A stretch of DNA of 64,000 bases from Desulfobacteraceae bacterium (GCA_030613055.1 JAUWMR010000009.1:30232-94231); one strand, 5' to 3'. Positions 8,163-17,844 are shown, counted from the first letter of the stretch. The notes: generated by a model from the letters alone, not told the origin. Program-made: numbers and translations.

Positions 8163-10067
8163 AATACGAATGTCCGTCTTGATGCGCTGTGTTCTTCCAT
8201 CCTCATAGGTAATGGTCATATCCAGAGGTACATTATCTTCATCTTTGTAAAGGGCCTCTACAATGTCCTTATATCTGTCTCCCATAAATCCCCTTCTCAG
8301 CTTACTGGTCCTTGTCAATTCATCATCATCCGCATCAAATGCCTTGAAGAGATTTACGAATTTCCTTATCCTGGCCGGTTCCGGGAGATCATTATTGGCC
8401 TGCTCTATCTGTGCCTGAATCAGATCGTAAATCTTTGGACTTTGAGAAAGTTCGGGATAGCTTGTATAGTTGATCCTGTTCTCATCCGCCCACTTTCCTA
8501 CCACGGAATAGTCAATGCACATGACAGCGGTTACATAGGGACGTTTATCCCCGATGACCCAGGCATCCTGCACATATGGACTGAACTTGAGCCTGCTTTC
8601 CAGATATTGAGGGGCGAAGGGTCTTTCATCATTGAGGATCATAACGTCTTTTGACCTGTCAAACACAACCAGATGCCCGTCTTCATCAATAAAACCGGTA
8701 TCACCGGAAAAAAGCCACCTGTCCTTTAATGTCTTTGCGGTTGCCTCGTCATTTTTGTAGTAGCCTATAAAGACCGATGGGCTTTTTGAAAGTATCTCTC
8801 CGTCTTCAGTGATCTTTACCTCGGTCTCCGGAAGAGGGGTCCCGACCGTGTCAAATTTAATGTCCCCGTCCCTGTGTACGACAGATATTCCGGCTATTTC
8901 TGTCTGTCCATATATCTGTTTCAGGTTTACGCCCAGGGCATGGAAAAACCGAAAGTGGTCAGGACCCATGGCCGCGCCGCCGGTGTAACAGTGTCTCAGC
9001 CGGGACATGCCAAGGTGATCTTTGAGCTTTTTCTGCATAATTATGTGAGCAAAATATTTCAATGCCTTCCAGTGCCATGGAACGGGCTTCTTCTTAAACT
9101 TAAGCTCTGCCACATAATATCCAATCTTGGTCGCTACTTCGTAGGCCTTCCTCTTTATCCAGGTAGAATCCAGATATTTTACCTGAACCTGCCGGGTCAG
9201 GCCCTCATAAAGCCTTGGGGCGGCAAACATGACATGTGGCCCTACTTCTCGAATATTATGCTGGGCCGTTTCAGGTTCCTCCGGAAAATTGAGGGTATAA
9301 CCGATCTGAAGCCCGCAGGATATGGACATCATCTGCTCGCCGATCCACGCAAAAGGGAGATAGGATACAAAGTCGTCAGTATCATAACAGGGATCAACGG
9401 CCATGAGATTCCTTCCCATGCTCAACATATTCCAGTGGGTCAAAAGCGCGCCTTTTGGCAGGGCCGTTGTCCCGGATGTATAGAACAGGAGGCAGATATC
9501 ATCACCTTTACCTTCATTAATTATCTTCTCAAAAAAGTCCGGTTCTTTTTTATCAAGCTCCCTTCCAAGCTCCTGCACCTTTATTATGCTGTGCAGAAAT
9601 TCCTGTTGGTATCGCCTCATCCCCTTTGGGTCATCCCATATGACATGTTCCAGTTTCGGGCAGTCAGGCATAATGGCCAATGCCTTATCAACCTCCTCCT
9701 GGGTCTCTCCCACAAAGAACTTGCTGTCCGAGTGATCGATGATATATTTTACCTCCTCCATCATACAATCCTGGAAGAGCCAGACGGGTATTGCACCGGC
9801 ACACATGGCCGCCATCTCAGCCCAGACACCCTCCGGCCTGTTATCGCCGATCATGGCCACCTTGTCTCCCTTTTTCAGGCCAAGGCTGACCATCCCCAGA
9901 CACAGATATTTTACATTATCAAGATAGTCCTGCCAGGTGTAAGGCAGCCATATACCAAACTCCTTCTCTCTCATGGCCACCTTTCTTCTGCCGTATCTCT
10001 TGCATTGATGCAAAAACAGCTGGGGAATAGTCAGGTCTTCCGTTATCTCTAAGTTTTCCACACCCAT
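8139..10067 (-). CDS. Long-chain-type acyl-CoA synthetase (AMP-forming)
   Basis: This 642-residue protein of the FAA1/FadD15-like branch of adenylate-forming enzymes should convert a carboxylic acid, ATP and CoA to acyl-CoA. The phosphate loop is canonical (FYTSGTTALPKGALLTH), with QIYGQTE (A5) and SGDTGFIDEDG (A7). The C-terminus has the LTRTSKLRRGF motif of this branch, with a lysine in the catalytic region. The gene lies between livG and livH, 1 bp beyond livG, so transport and CoA activation are probably coupled. In anaerobic degraders such operons often serve aromatic or fatty acids; the actual substrate cannot be read from the sequence. Confidence 0.92.
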   Translation of the reverse strand: MGVENLEITEDLTIPQLFLHQCKRYGRRKVAMREKEFGIWLPYTWQDYLDNVKYLCLGMVSLGLKKGDKVAMIGDNRPEGVWAEMAAMCAGAIPVWLFQDCMMEEVKYIIDHSDSKFFVGETQEEVDKALAIMPDCPKLEHVIWDDPKGMRRYQQEFLHSIIKVQELGRELDKKEPDFFEKIINEGKGDDICLLFYTSGTTALPKGALLTHWNMLSMGRNLMAVDPCYDTDDFVSYLPFAWIGEQMMSISCGLQIGYTLNFPEEPETAQHNIREVGPHVMFAAPRLYEGLTRQVQVKYLDSTWIKRKAYEVATKIGYYVAELKFKKKPVPWHWKALKYFAHIIMQKKLKDHLGMSRLRHCYTGGAAMGPDHFRFFHALGVNLKQIYGQTEIAGISVVHRDGDIKFDTVGTPLPETEVKITEDGEILSKSPSVFIGYYKNDEATAKTLKDRWLFSGDTGFIDEDGHLVVFDRSKDVMILNDERPFAPQYLESRLKFSPYVQDAWVIGDKRPYVTAVMCIDYSVVGKWADENRINYTSYPELSQSPKIYDLIQAQIEQANNDLPEPARIRKFVNLFKAFDADDDELTRTSKLRRGFMGDRYKDIVEALYKDEDNVPLDMTITYEDGRTQRIKTDIRIQEAGSGK

Positions 10068-10068
10068 T

Positions 10069-10890
10069 TTATCTCCTTGAAATATAAAGGTCCTCTTCTC
10101 CTAAATATGCCTTCATAACCTCGGGGTTCTTGCCAACCTCCTCCGGGGGTCCGTCAGTAATGACATTACCAAAATTAAGCACAAGGATATTGTGGGAGAT
10201 ATCCATGACCACTCCCATGTCGTGCTCGACCAACACACAGGTTGTCTTCCACTGCTCCTCTTCATTAATGTCGAGGATAAACCTGGCCATATCCTCCACT
10301 TCTTCCAGGTTCAACCCTGCCATGGGTTCATCTAAAAGAATTATTTCCGGCCTGAGCGCCAGTGCCCTTCCGAGCTCAACCCTCTTCTGTAAACCATATG
10401 GGAGCATATGTGCCACCTGATCACGGATACTCTCAATCTCCAAAAGATCAATGATGTCCTCTTCAATATATTTCCTCTCTTTAATTTCTTCCTGTTTTGT
10501 CCTGCCTGCATAAATGGATCCGCTCAGGATGCCGGATTTGAGATGTATATGGGAACCCATCCTGATATTATCAAGCACGGTCATACCCCCGTATAGCTCA
10601 AGTTTTTGAAAGGTCCTGCCAATTCCAAGCTCGGCCCTCTTATGAGGAGAGACCTTATTAATCACCTGCCCTTTATAATAGATATTTCCCTTCTGGGGAC
10701 GATAAAGACCATTGATGCAGTTCATCATCACTGTTTTGCCGGCGCCGTTGGGCCCGATAATCGAGTGTATCTCGCCCTTTTTTACTTCCAGGCTCACACC
10801 GGCTAAAGCGGCCACTTTACCGAAATACATATGTATATCTTCGACCTTTAAAATAGTATCGCCGTCCTTAATCTCCCCACCCTGACCCAT
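10069..10890 (-). CDS. livG: High-affinity branched-chain-type ABC transporter ATP-binding protein LivG
   Basis: This 273-residue ABC ATPase has Walker A GPNGAGKT (46-53) and Walker B ILLDEPMAGL. The signature region reads LPYGLQKRVELGRAL, the LivG variant of LSGGQ. The NPEVMKAYLGEE near the C-terminus is typical of LivG. A ~25-residue lysine/glutamate-rich insertion (IYAGRTKQEEIKERKYIEED) lies between the Q-loop and the signature. It is the first gene of the operon; the ligase follows 1 bp downstream. Confidence 0.94.
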   Translation of the reverse strand: MGQGGEIKDGDTILKVEDIHMYFGKVAALAGVSLEVKKGEIHSIIGPNGAGKTVMMNCINGLYRPQKGNIYYKGQVINKVSPHKRAELGIGRTFQKLELYGGMTVLDNIRMGSHIHLKSGILSGSIYAGRTKQEEIKERKYIEEDIIDLLEIESIRDQVAHMLPYGLQKRVELGRALALRPEIILLDEPMAGLNLEEVEDMARFILDINEEEQWKTTCVLVEHDMGVVMDISHNILVLNFGNVITDGPPEEVGKNPEVMKAYLGEEDLYISRR

Positions 10891-11013
10891 ATCGCTGGCC
10901 TCCGTTCTTTTTAATACTTGTTTGCTTATTAATATATCTCAGTCGAGAAAAAATCCGGCTGGTAAAAATCGGTTTTCCAGGCAATCTCAATAGGATTCTA
11001 CACTTACTCACTC

Positions 11014-11042
11014 GTTTAATTTTTGTCAACCCGTTTTGTCAA
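11014..11042 (-). promoter_or_regulatory. Candidate promoter of the liv operon with tandem TTGACA boxes
   Basis: On the minus strand TTGACA occurs at 11042-11037 and again at 11029-11024, 13 bp apart. TTAAAC lies 17 bp after the first, a weak -10. It is ~125 bp upstream of livG. The doubled TTGACAAAA could also be an operator. Confidence 0.35.
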
Positions 11043-11112
11043 TAAATGTGGGATAAAAGGAAGTTATGTCTCTAATAAGCTACATTTTAGCTACTATAGC
11101 GCTACTTTTTAG

Positions 11113-12282
11113 CTAAAGAAGGCTGGTTTTTATCTGGGGAATAAGATTTTTTTGACACTGATTCATAAAATAATCATCGGTCATGCCGGCGATAAAATCT
11201 CGCACGATTCCCGCGGCAGGAGTCTTATCCCTGTATTTCGAGGACATCCCATCCAAGAATTCTTTATGAATATCAGAATCCTGATTTTCCGCTTCAAGAT
11301 CCTGCATGTACATCTCAAACAGCAGTTCAAACATCAGCTTAATCTTATGAGTCTGATCCTTGACACTGCGATTTTTGTAAATATACTCTTCATTAAATTC
11401 CTTTAATTTTTTCAGGGCCTCTCCCACCTCGCTGCTGAAACATACAGAGGGTTGATCCAGGCTGTTGATAACTACGTCCTCAACAAGCGTATATACGATG
11501 GTTCCGTTTGTATCGCCTAAAACAGCCTTGCAGTCTCCGGGAATGTCATCCCTTTCTATCAAACCGAGCCTTATGGCGTCTTCGATATCCCGCCCAACAT
11601 AGCTTATGGTGTCTGCCATTCTGACCACACAGCCCTCCAGGGTCATGGGCCAGATATCCAGCGACAGATTTTCCTTTTTTTGACTCATTTCATTATATAA
11701 GATTTTAAAATCCTTATCTCTTTGGGGTTCTAAGGCCTGATTGTACATTTCTCCATCATGGCAAAATATTCCATCCAGGACCTGCAGGCTTAAATTCCAG
11801 CCTCGCCCCTTCCGCTCTATGTCTTGAAGAAACCTGACGCCCTGAATATTATGGAGAAATCGCCCTATGCTATGGGATTCACACAGCGCGGAAAGGAGTT
11901 TTTCACCATCGTGACCAAATGGTGTATGCCCTATATCATGTCCGAGGGCAATAGCCTCAATCAAATCCTCGTTAAGACGGAGAAGCCTGCCGATGGTTCT
12001 TGCAATCTTGGACACAAGTTGCACGTGTAAGACCCTGTGTGTAATATGATCGTTTTTTAACAGGTAAAAGACCTGAGTTTTATCTATGTAGCGGGAATAA
12101 GCCAGTGAATGAAGTATGCGGTCCGCATCAATAGAAAAACTCTGTCTGTGTCCCCGCTCTTCTTTGTCATCCGCTTTCTTTCTCAAGGCATGACGGCTCA
12201 GACAGGCAAACGGCGAAAGCCTGTTTCCCTCATTTAAGTCAAGATCATTTTTTATCCTGAACAAAAGCCCGTTGTCTTTCAC
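11113..12282 (-). CDS. dgt: HD-domain deoxynucleoside triphosphate triphosphohydrolase (dGTPase-like)
   Basis: This 389-residue protein belongs to the dGTPase/dNTPase branch of the HD superfamily, which releases tripolyphosphate from dNTPs. The metal-binding motif HD is in ALGHDIGHTPFGHDGE (~residues 112-127), preceded by the arginine/histidine-rich NDHITHRVLHVQLVSKIAR block. Further HD-superfamily residues lie in the MADTISYVGRDIEDA block. It is transcribed away from rpsB and stands alone, with no shared operon evident. The substrate within the family is not certain. Confidence 0.9.
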   Translation of the reverse strand: MKDNGLLFRIKNDLDLNEGNRLSPFACLSRHALRKKADDKEERGHRQSFSIDADRILHSLAYSRYIDKTQVFYLLKNDHITHRVLHVQLVSKIARTIGRLLRLNEDLIEAIALGHDIGHTPFGHDGEKLLSALCESHSIGRFLHNIQGVRFLQDIERKGRGWNLSLQVLDGIFCHDGEMYNQALEPQRDKDFKILYNEMSQKKENLSLDIWPMTLEGCVVRMADTISYVGRDIEDAIRLGLIERDDIPGDCKAVLGDTNGTIVYTLVEDVVINSLDQPSVCFSSEVGEALKKLKEFNEEYIYKNRSVKDQTHKIKLMFELLFEMYMQDLEAENQDSDIHKEFLDGMSSKYRDKTPAAGIVRDFIAGMTDDYFMNQCQKNLIPQIKTSLL

Positions 12283-13036
12283 TTGATTATGCCCCCTTTT
12301 TCCTGTTGCCCGTCCATTTCTTGCCTCTTACAGCAGGATCTGGGCCAGGGATTAACTCCTGTTTTGGAATTTAGGAGTAAGCCTTTTATGCTGACCCTGG
12401 TTATTAAAAAGATACCTTACTTTTTACTTGCAAAAAAAAATAAGACTGCTATATTTAATAGTTTGTAAATTTTTATCATATCATTTTAATAAAATTTCGT
12501 AACTACACAGGTATTGGATCAACTTACGACTGTATGGTTTCTACGGGTTAGCCGTAACATTTAGTTCAAAATAGAAATCCACGTCCTCTGAGGCTGTGTC
12601 ATAATACTGGTTTTGGCTCTTTATGTCATTTGAGTGTAACCTTTTTGAGTGCATTCTCTCTCATAGTGTAGCGCAGGGCTTTAGCCCTGCATCAAAATGG
12701 CCCCGCTAAAGCGGGACTAAAGCTCTGCACTACGAAAAAAGGTTACACTGATGTCATTTCGACCCCGCCAGCGGCGGGGGAGAAATCTTTTAATAATAAC
12801 CAGTTGTGAATATAAGATTCCTCGGCTATCGCCTCGGAATGACATTGCGACACAGTCTCTCCGGTTGTGGATTCTTTACTATATCAGGCTGGACCGTCAA
12901 GCTCAAGGTCCTATTTGTTTAAATCACATGTTCAGATTCTGCCCGGTGCCCGGCATGCTCGGGGCGCGAGATATTCTGAACAGAGGAAAAACCGTGGCAA
13001 AGAGATCTGACAGGATCTCTGAGAAAGGAGAATTGA
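12283..13036. other. Non-coding region dense in palindromic repeats, ending in the rpsB leader
   Basis: No supported gene lies in this 754-bp stretch. It holds GTAACTACACAGGTATT (12499-12515), which also occurs at 38002-38018. It also holds an outer inverted repeat (12590-12600 / 12849-12859, GAGRCTGTGTC), the MITE-like element at 12632..12750, and a GTCATTTCGA...TCGGAATGAC palindrome from 12753 to ~12843. The last ~170 bp precede rpsB, with GGAG at 13027-13030 as its ribosome site. Confidence 0.7.
12632..12750. mobile_element. MITE-like element with terminal inverted repeats and 9-bp direct repeats
   Basis: Terminal repeats AGTGTAACCTTTTT (12633-12646) and AAAAAGGTTACACT (12736-12749) are perfect inverses over 14 bp. 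The element is flanked on both sides by ATGTCATTT (12623-12631 and 12751-12759), consistent with a 9-bp target-site duplication. The interior is itself a palindrome built on GCAGGGCTTTAG / CTAAAGCTCTGC. There is no coding capacity. Confidence 0.7.
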
Positions 13037-13921
13037 ATGGCAGCACTTATTAACATGAAAGAACTTCTGGAAGCCGGTGTCCATTTTGGACACCAAACAA
13101 GACGCTGGAATCCCAAGATGAAGGCTTATATATTTGGGGCACGTAACGGGATACACATCATTGATCTTCAAAAAACTGTAAGGCTCTTTAAATCAACCTA
13201 CGATTTCATTGTCAAGATTGTTTCTGAGGGGTATTCTGTGATGTTTGTGGGTACAAAAAAGCAGGCCCATGACTCCATTGTCGAAGAAAGCGAACGTTGT
13301 GGGATGTTTTATGTAATAAACCGCTGGTTAGGAGGCACGATGACCAACTTCCAGACTATCAGAAAGAGCATAGACCGCCTCAAAGAGCTTGAAACCATGA
13401 AAGAGGATGGCTCAATCAATAGATACACAAAAAAGGAAATCCTGAAAATAGAAAAGGATCTTTTCAAACTGGAAAAAAATTTAGGCGGCATTAAGAATAT
13501 GGACGAATTGCCCGGAGCCATTTTCGTGGTTGACCCCAAAAGGGAAAAGATTGCCGTCAGAGAAGCCAGGAATCTTAAAATACCGGTCATCGCAATCGCT
13601 GATTCGAACTGTGACCCTGATGAGATAGATTTTATTATCCCCGGCAATGATGACGCCATTCGCGCCATAAGACTGATATGCTCTAAGATTGCCGATGCAT
13701 GCATCGAAGGCCATAATCTGGCTGAAGAGCGACTAAAAGCTGAGGCAAAACTGCGCGAGGAACAAGAATCAGTTGAAGCGGAAATAACTCCTTCCCCGGC
13801 AGGTGAAGAGGGTGGCCCCGAAGTTATCATCCTTCCTAAGAAAGAAGAAGACGGGGTCGGGGAGGAAATAAGCTCACAGGAATCAACCATCATAAATCCA
13901 ATAGCGGAGGAGAAAATATAA
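13037..13921 (+). CDS. rpsB: 30S ribosomal protein S2
   Basis: This protein has the S2 hallmarks [19 protein letters not shown] at the N-terminus, [10 protein letters not shown], and [13 protein letters not shown]. At 294 residues it is longer than the E. coli protein (241) because of an acidic, glutamate-rich C-terminal tail of ~50 residues. GGAG lies 6 bp before the ATG. It is followed directly by tsf, the usual rpsB-tsf-pyrH-frr order. Confidence 0.98.
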   Translation: MAALINMKELLEAGVHFGHQTRRWNPKMKAYIFGARNGIHIIDLQKTVRLFKSTYDFIVKIVSEGYSVMFVGTKKQAHDSIVEESERCGMFYVINRWLGGTMTNFQTIRKSIDRLKELETMKEDGSINRYTKKEILKIEKDLFKLEKNLGGIKNMDELPGAIFVVDPKREKIAVREARNLKIPVIAIADSNCDPDEIDFIIPGNDDAIRAIRLICSKIADACIEGHNLAEERLKAEAKLREEQESVEAEITPSPAGEEGGPEVIILPKKEEDGVGEEISSQESTIINPIAEEKI

Positions 13922-13922
13922 A

Positions 13923-14522
13923 TTGGAACTTTCAACTTCCTTGATAAAAGAACTGAGAGAGAAAACCGGTGTGGGCATGATGGACTGTAAAACTGCCCTT
14001 AAAGAATCTGATGGGGATATCGACAAATCTATTGATTATTTAAGAAAAAAAGGAATCGCCACAGCCAAAAAGAGAGGTGGCAGGACTACCTCTCAGGGCC
14101 AGGTACAATCTTATATCCATGCCGGAGGCAAAATCGGTGTCCTTTTGGAAGTAAATTGTGAAACCGACTTTGCTGGAAAAACCGAAGATTTCACCAGTAT
14201 GGTTAAAGATGTGGCGATTCAGATTGCAGCAACTAATCCGATTGCTATTGATCGCGAAAGGGTGGCTGAAGATATAATAGAAAAAGAAAAAGAAATTTAT
14301 GCCACCCAGGCAAAGGAGTCAGGGAAACCGGAAAAGATTATTGAAAAGATAGTTGACGGGAAGCTTAAGAAATTCTTTTCCGAAGTCTGCCTTTTGGAAC
14401 AACCTTTTGTTAAGAATCCGGACATAACGGTTAAGGATTTGATAAACGAAATAATGGCCAAAACAGGTGAAAATATTGTTATCAGGCGATTTGTCCGGTT
14501 TCAGCTCGGGGAGGCCGATTAG
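13923..14522 (+). CDS. tsf: Elongation factor Ts (short form)
   Basis: This 199-residue nucleotide-exchange factor for EF-Tu has the [14 protein letters not shown] motif of the N-terminal UBA-like domain and the [15 protein letters not shown] core motif. It is much shorter than E. coli EF-Ts (283) and resembles the compact form with a reduced core. The start is a TTG at 13923, 1 bp after the rpsB stop; GGAGGAG about 10 bp upstream supports it. Translation is probably coupled to rpsB. Confidence 0.95.
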   Translation: MELSTSLIKELREKTGVGMMDCKTALKESDGDIDKSIDYLRKKGIATAKKRGGRTTSQGQVQSYIHAGGKIGVLLEVNCETDFAGKTEDFTSMVKDVAIQIAATNPIAIDRERVAEDIIEKEKEIYATQAKESGKPEKIIEKIVDGKLKKFFSEVCLLEQPFVKNPDITVKDLINEIMAKTGENIVIRRFVRFQLGEAD

Positions 14523-14544
14523 CTCCGCTCCGCTGAAGTAAGTA

Positions 14545-14617
<73 letters not shown>

Positions 14618-14770
14618 TTATAGATAATAAGGAATATTATGTGATGTGCTTAGTACCTACTGCTTACTCCATACTCGGGAGTACCAAAATTATAGTATAG
14701 TCTGCTGATAGCTTTAGCAAATTTTATAAGCCCCTAAACATTCAATTACTATCAGACCTGGAGTTTGCGA

Positions 14771-15493
14771 ATGGACGCTAACCAACCCCGGTTCAGGCGA
14801 ATCCTGCTTAAACTGAGTGGAGAGGCCCTTGTAGGGGAACACTCTTTTGGGATTGATCCGTCCGTGCTTGAAAGCGTGTCATCCGAGATATCCGCCATCC
14901 ATAAGCTTGGCGTGCAAATTGGTATTGTGATCGGAGGTGGCAATATTTTCAGAGGACTTCAGTCCGACACATACGGTATGGGAAGAGTTGCGGCCGACCA
15001 TATTGGCATGCTGGCCACTGTCATCAACGCGCTTGCCCTGGGTGAAGCACTTCAGCGCACCGGCTCCGAGATAAGAATCATGACCGCGATTGACATGATC
15101 AAAATTGCCGAGCCTTATATAAGGAACCGCGCTATCAGCCACCTGTCAAAGAATCGCATTGTCCTCTTTGGCGCTGGAACAGGGAACCCTTATTTCACGA
15201 CCGATACTGCCGCGACACTGAGGGCCATGGAAATCGATGCGGAGGTGCTTTTAAAAGCCACAAAAGTGGATGGTGTTTATGACTCTGATCCTGAAAAAAA
15301 TACTTCCGCCAGGCCGTTTACTGAGATGACTTATACGGATATTCTCAAGAAAAATCTGAAAGTTATGGATCTGACCGCTGTATCCTTAGCCATGGACAGG
15401 GAATTGCCTATTATTGTCTTCAATCTCAAGAAAAAAGGAAATATTATTAGAGTCATCAAAGGCGAAAAAATCGGGACGGTAATTAGTGCCTGA
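14771..15493 (+). CDS. pyrH: UMP kinase (uridylate kinase)
   Basis: This 240-residue amino acid kinase-family protein phosphorylates UMP to UDP. It has RILLKLSGEAL near the start, GIVIGGGNIFRG, and GTGNPYFTTDTAA. The ATG at 14771 is preferred over an upstream TTG at 14765 because GGAG (14760-14763) lies 7 bp before the ATG and only 1 bp before the TTG. It is followed by frr as in most bacteria. Confidence 0.97.
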   Translation: MDANQPRFRRILLKLSGEALVGEHSFGIDPSVLESVSSEISAIHKLGVQIGIVIGGGNIFRGLQSDTYGMGRVAADHIGMLATVINALALGEALQRTGSEIRIMTAIDMIKIAEPYIRNRAISHLSKNRIVLFGAGTGNPYFTTDTAATLRAMEIDAEVLLKATKVDGVYDSDPEKNTSARPFTEMTYTDILKKNLKVMDLTAVSLAMDRELPIIVFNLKKKGNIIRVIKGEKIGTVISA

Positions 15494-15571
15494 ACAAAAC
15501 CGCGTTCAGGAACGATTTTGGATTTTGCCCGCGGGCGGGCGTGGGGCAGGAATCCAAACAGGAGGAAAATA

Positions 15572-16129
15572 ATGAAGGATGACATTCTTTCCGAACTACA
15601 CGAAAACATGACCGGTTCCACTGAGGCTCTTAAAAAAGAATTTAAAAGGATAAGGACGGGCAGAGCGTCCACAGCGTTATTAGATGGCATTAAGGTCGAT
15701 TGCTATGATACCAGGATGCCGCTTGAACAGGTTGCCTCAATCTCTGTCCCGGAAAGCCGCCTTATTATCATCCAGCCATGGGATCAAAGCATTATCGGGA
15801 ATATAGAAAAAGGCATATTGAAATCCGAACTGGGTTTGACGCCCATGAATGATGGAAAAATCATCAGAATATCCATTCCCCCGCTGACCGAAGAAAGGCG
15901 CAAAGAATTAGCCAAACTGGCAAGAAAAACGGCTGAGGAGAACAAAATCGCAATTCGTAACCACAGGCGTGAAGCCAATGAAATGTTCAAAGAACTGAAA
16001 AACGATAAAGAAATCTCCGAGGATGAACTTTATAAGTGCTTAGACGAAGTGCAAAAAATAACAGACGAATTCATAAAAAAGATTGATGAAATTACCTCCC
16101 AAAAGGAAAAGGAAATTATAGAATTCTAA
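15572..16129 (+). CDS. frr: Ribosome recycling factor
   Basis: This protein of 185 residues, exactly the family norm, has the conserved FKRIRTGRASTALLDGI helix and the IPPLTEERRKELAKLARK hinge region. GGAGG at 15561-15565 sits 6 bp before the ATG at 15572, which excludes an upstream in-frame start at 15518. It splits post-termination ribosomes with EF-G. It closes the rpsB-tsf-pyrH-frr block, with a hairpin directly after the stop. Confidence 0.98.
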   Translation: MKDDILSELHENMTGSTEALKKEFKRIRTGRASTALLDGIKVDCYDTRMPLEQVASISVPESRLIIIQPWDQSIIGNIEKGILKSELGLTPMNDGKIIRISIPPLTEERRKELAKLARKTAEENKIAIRNHRREANEMFKELKNDKEISEDELYKCLDEVQKITDEFIKKIDEITSQKEKEIIEF

Positions 16130-16158
16130 ATAAAATCCCGCCTGTGGCGGGATTTTAT
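16130..16158 (+). terminator. Hairpin after frr, possible terminator
   Basis: A perfect 13-bp stem, ATAAAATCCCGCC / GGCGGGATTTTAT, with loop TGT starts directly after the frr stop codon. The U-run is short (TTTTAT). It resembles the ATAAAATCGC hairpin after the decarboxylase gene at 33726, so it may be one of a dispersed hairpin family. Confidence 0.5.
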
Positions 16159-16282
16159 GAAGCGCGGCTTCGCCGCTTGTTAGAACTAAGGGCTTAGCCC
16201 TATTTTGCCCCCGTTCTCCAATACTCCCATCGGGATAAAATCCCTAATTCTCCCTTTGGTTTAGTAATTATTAAGTCAACCA

Positions 16283-17011
16283 ATGCCCAATATTGATCCT
16301 AAAAAATTACCACAACATGTTGCCGTTATCATGGATGGTAATGGCAGATGGGCCAAAATGAGAGGTATGCACAGGGTCAGGGGGCATGAGAAGGGAGCAG
16401 AGGTAGTAAGGGAAATTGTAAGGACCAGCCGTGAAATTGGAATTTCATGGCTCACGCTCTACGCCTTTTCCGAAGAAAACTGGAAGCGACCCAAAACCGA
16501 GGTCACAGCCCTTATGAAACTCCTAAAGCGCTTTTTGAAGGATGAGCTGAAAGAAATGCAGGAAAATGGCATACGCCTGAATGCCATTGGGAGAATTGAT
16601 AAGCTTCCAGAAGACACGAGGAGTACACTTTTTGAAATTATAGAAAAAACCGCTTCCAACAAGGATATGGTCTTGACACTGGCCCTCAGCTACGGCGGCA
16701 GGCAGGAGATCATTGATGCCATTCGTAAAATCGCCATAAAAATCGAGAAACACTCGATGGCCCCCTTTGATATCACGGAAGAGCTTGTATCAGCCTTTCT
16801 TTATACGGCAGACATGCCAGACCCTGATTTACTCATAAGAACAAGTGGTGAATATCGAATCAGCAATTTCCTTTTATGGCAGGTTGCATACACTGAAATA
16901 TATGTCACCACTGCCCTCTGGCCGGACTTCGGCAGAGACGAATATCTGGCTGCCATCCAGGATTTCCAAAAAAGGGAGAGAAGGTTTGGGGCCACTAACA
17001 GTAGGGAGTAG
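16283..17011 (+). CDS. uppS: Undecaprenyl (isoprenyl) diphosphate synthase
   Basis: This 242-residue cis-prenyltransferase makes the C55 lipid carrier for peptidoglycan and O-antigen from IPP and FPP. Motifs are HVAVIMDGNGRWAK near the N-terminus (catalytic Asp), FSEENWKRP, and DLLIRTSGEYRISNFLLWQ. The last residues, NSRE, and the stop codon lie in a heptamer repeat tract, so the C-terminal tail may be repeat-derived. It is followed by cdsA and dxr, a common envelope-precursor cluster. Confidence 0.97.
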   Translation: MPNIDPKKLPQHVAVIMDGNGRWAKMRGMHRVRGHEKGAEVVREIVRTSREIGISWLTLYAFSEENWKRPKTEVTALMKLLKRFLKDELKEMQENGIRLNAIGRIDKLPEDTRSTLFEIIEKTASNKDMVLTLALSYGGRQEIIDAIRKIAIKIEKHSMAPFDITEELVSAFLYTADMPDPDLLIRTSGEYRISNFLLWQVAYTEIYVTTALWPDFGRDEYLAAIQDFQKRERRFGATNSRE

Positions 17012-17028
17012 GGAGTAAAAAGTGCGGA
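17001..17028. repeat. Degenerate 7-bp tandem repeat, consensus GTAGGGA
   Basis: Units GTAGGGA, GTAGGGA, GTAAAAA and GTGCGGA. The first two contain the uppS stop codon. The last provides a GGAG (17026-17029) that could serve cdsA. Confidence 0.6.
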
Positions 17029-17040
17029 GCTAAATGTAAT

Positions 17041-17844
17041 ATGCATCTGAAGCGATGGATTACGGGTTTAATCGCCCTGCCGATTTTGATCTACATTATT
17101 GGATTCGGTCCGAGATGGATTTTTTGTTTGCTGCTTTATCTTGTTTCACTGGCAGGCTTGATAGAATTCTACAGGATGAGCGGCCAGAACATACCCGGGA
17201 TTGTCAGGTTATCCGGGCATTTGCTTTGCCTGCTCCTCTTCATTTCTGTCTATATAGGGAAAATTTATTTTTTGCCCGCAATCATAGTATTCTGGTTGTT
17301 TGTCCCCATGACACTCCTCGTTTTTGGTCTTTTTTCACCCGGCAGGAATTCAACTGGAGATCTCGGCAAAGCCCTGTTGGGGCCGGTTTATGTCAGCCTC
17401 CCCCTTGCAATGCTCATGGTTATTGACCGGTACCCAGGGGGGAATATCTGGATTTTTTTTCTGCTGACCGTCATCTTTTCAAGCGACACGGGGGCATTTT
17501 ATTGCGGAAGGCTTTTCGGGAAGCATAAACTTCATGAAACCGTCAGCCCCAAAAAAACATGGGAAGGCGCAATCGGTGGACTTGTTACCAGTATCATCGT
17601 TGCGCTCTGGTTCTTACGCATACTGCATATTCACCGGATTGATGCAAGTATTATTATTCTCGTGCTGGCCCTTTCCGTAACGGGTCAAATCGGGGATCTG
17701 GCCGAATCTGTTATAAAAAGAAGCCATGGAGTAAAAGACTCGGGCCAAATCCTACCTGGACATGGGGGAATCTTAGACAGGATAGACGGTCTTTTGTTTG
17801 CTATTCCTGTTCTTTATATATACTTGCATATTTGTATAGTGTAA
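17041..17844 (+). CDS. cdsA: Phosphatidate cytidylyltransferase (CDP-diglyceride synthase)
   Basis: This 267-residue membrane enzyme makes CDP-diacylglycerol from phosphatidate and CTP. The C-terminal half carries the family signature: SSDTGAFYCGRLFGKHKL, SPKKTWEGAIGG and GDLAESVIKRSHGVKDSG followed by LPGHGGILDRIDGL. About seven to eight hydrophobic helices are visible. It supplies the substrate for pssA (22115..22942) further along the same cluster. Confidence 0.97.
   Translation: MHLKRWITGLIALPILIYIIGFGPRWIFCLLLYLVSLAGLIEFYRMSGQNIPGIVRLSGHLLCLLLFISVYIGKIYFLPAIIVFWLFVPMTLLVFGLFSPGRNSTGDLGKALLGPVYVSLPLAMLMVIDRYPGGNIWIFFLLTVIFSSDTGAFYCGRLFGKHKLHETVSPKKTWEGAIGGLVTSIIVALWFLRILHIHRIDASIIILVLALSVTGQIGDLAESVIKRSHGVKDSGQILPGHGGILDRIDGLLFAIPVLYIYLHICIV

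Noticed and set aside
8874..10052. A 392-codon open frame on the plus strand
   Set aside because: It is antisense to the well-supported acyl-CoA ligase at 8139..10067, has no recognisable motif and no ribosome site. It is a shadow of high-GC codon use.
13309..13935. A 208-codon minus-strand frame rich in serine
   Set aside because: It is antisense to rpsB; its Ser-rich composition is what the reverse of an acidic, Lys-rich reading gives.
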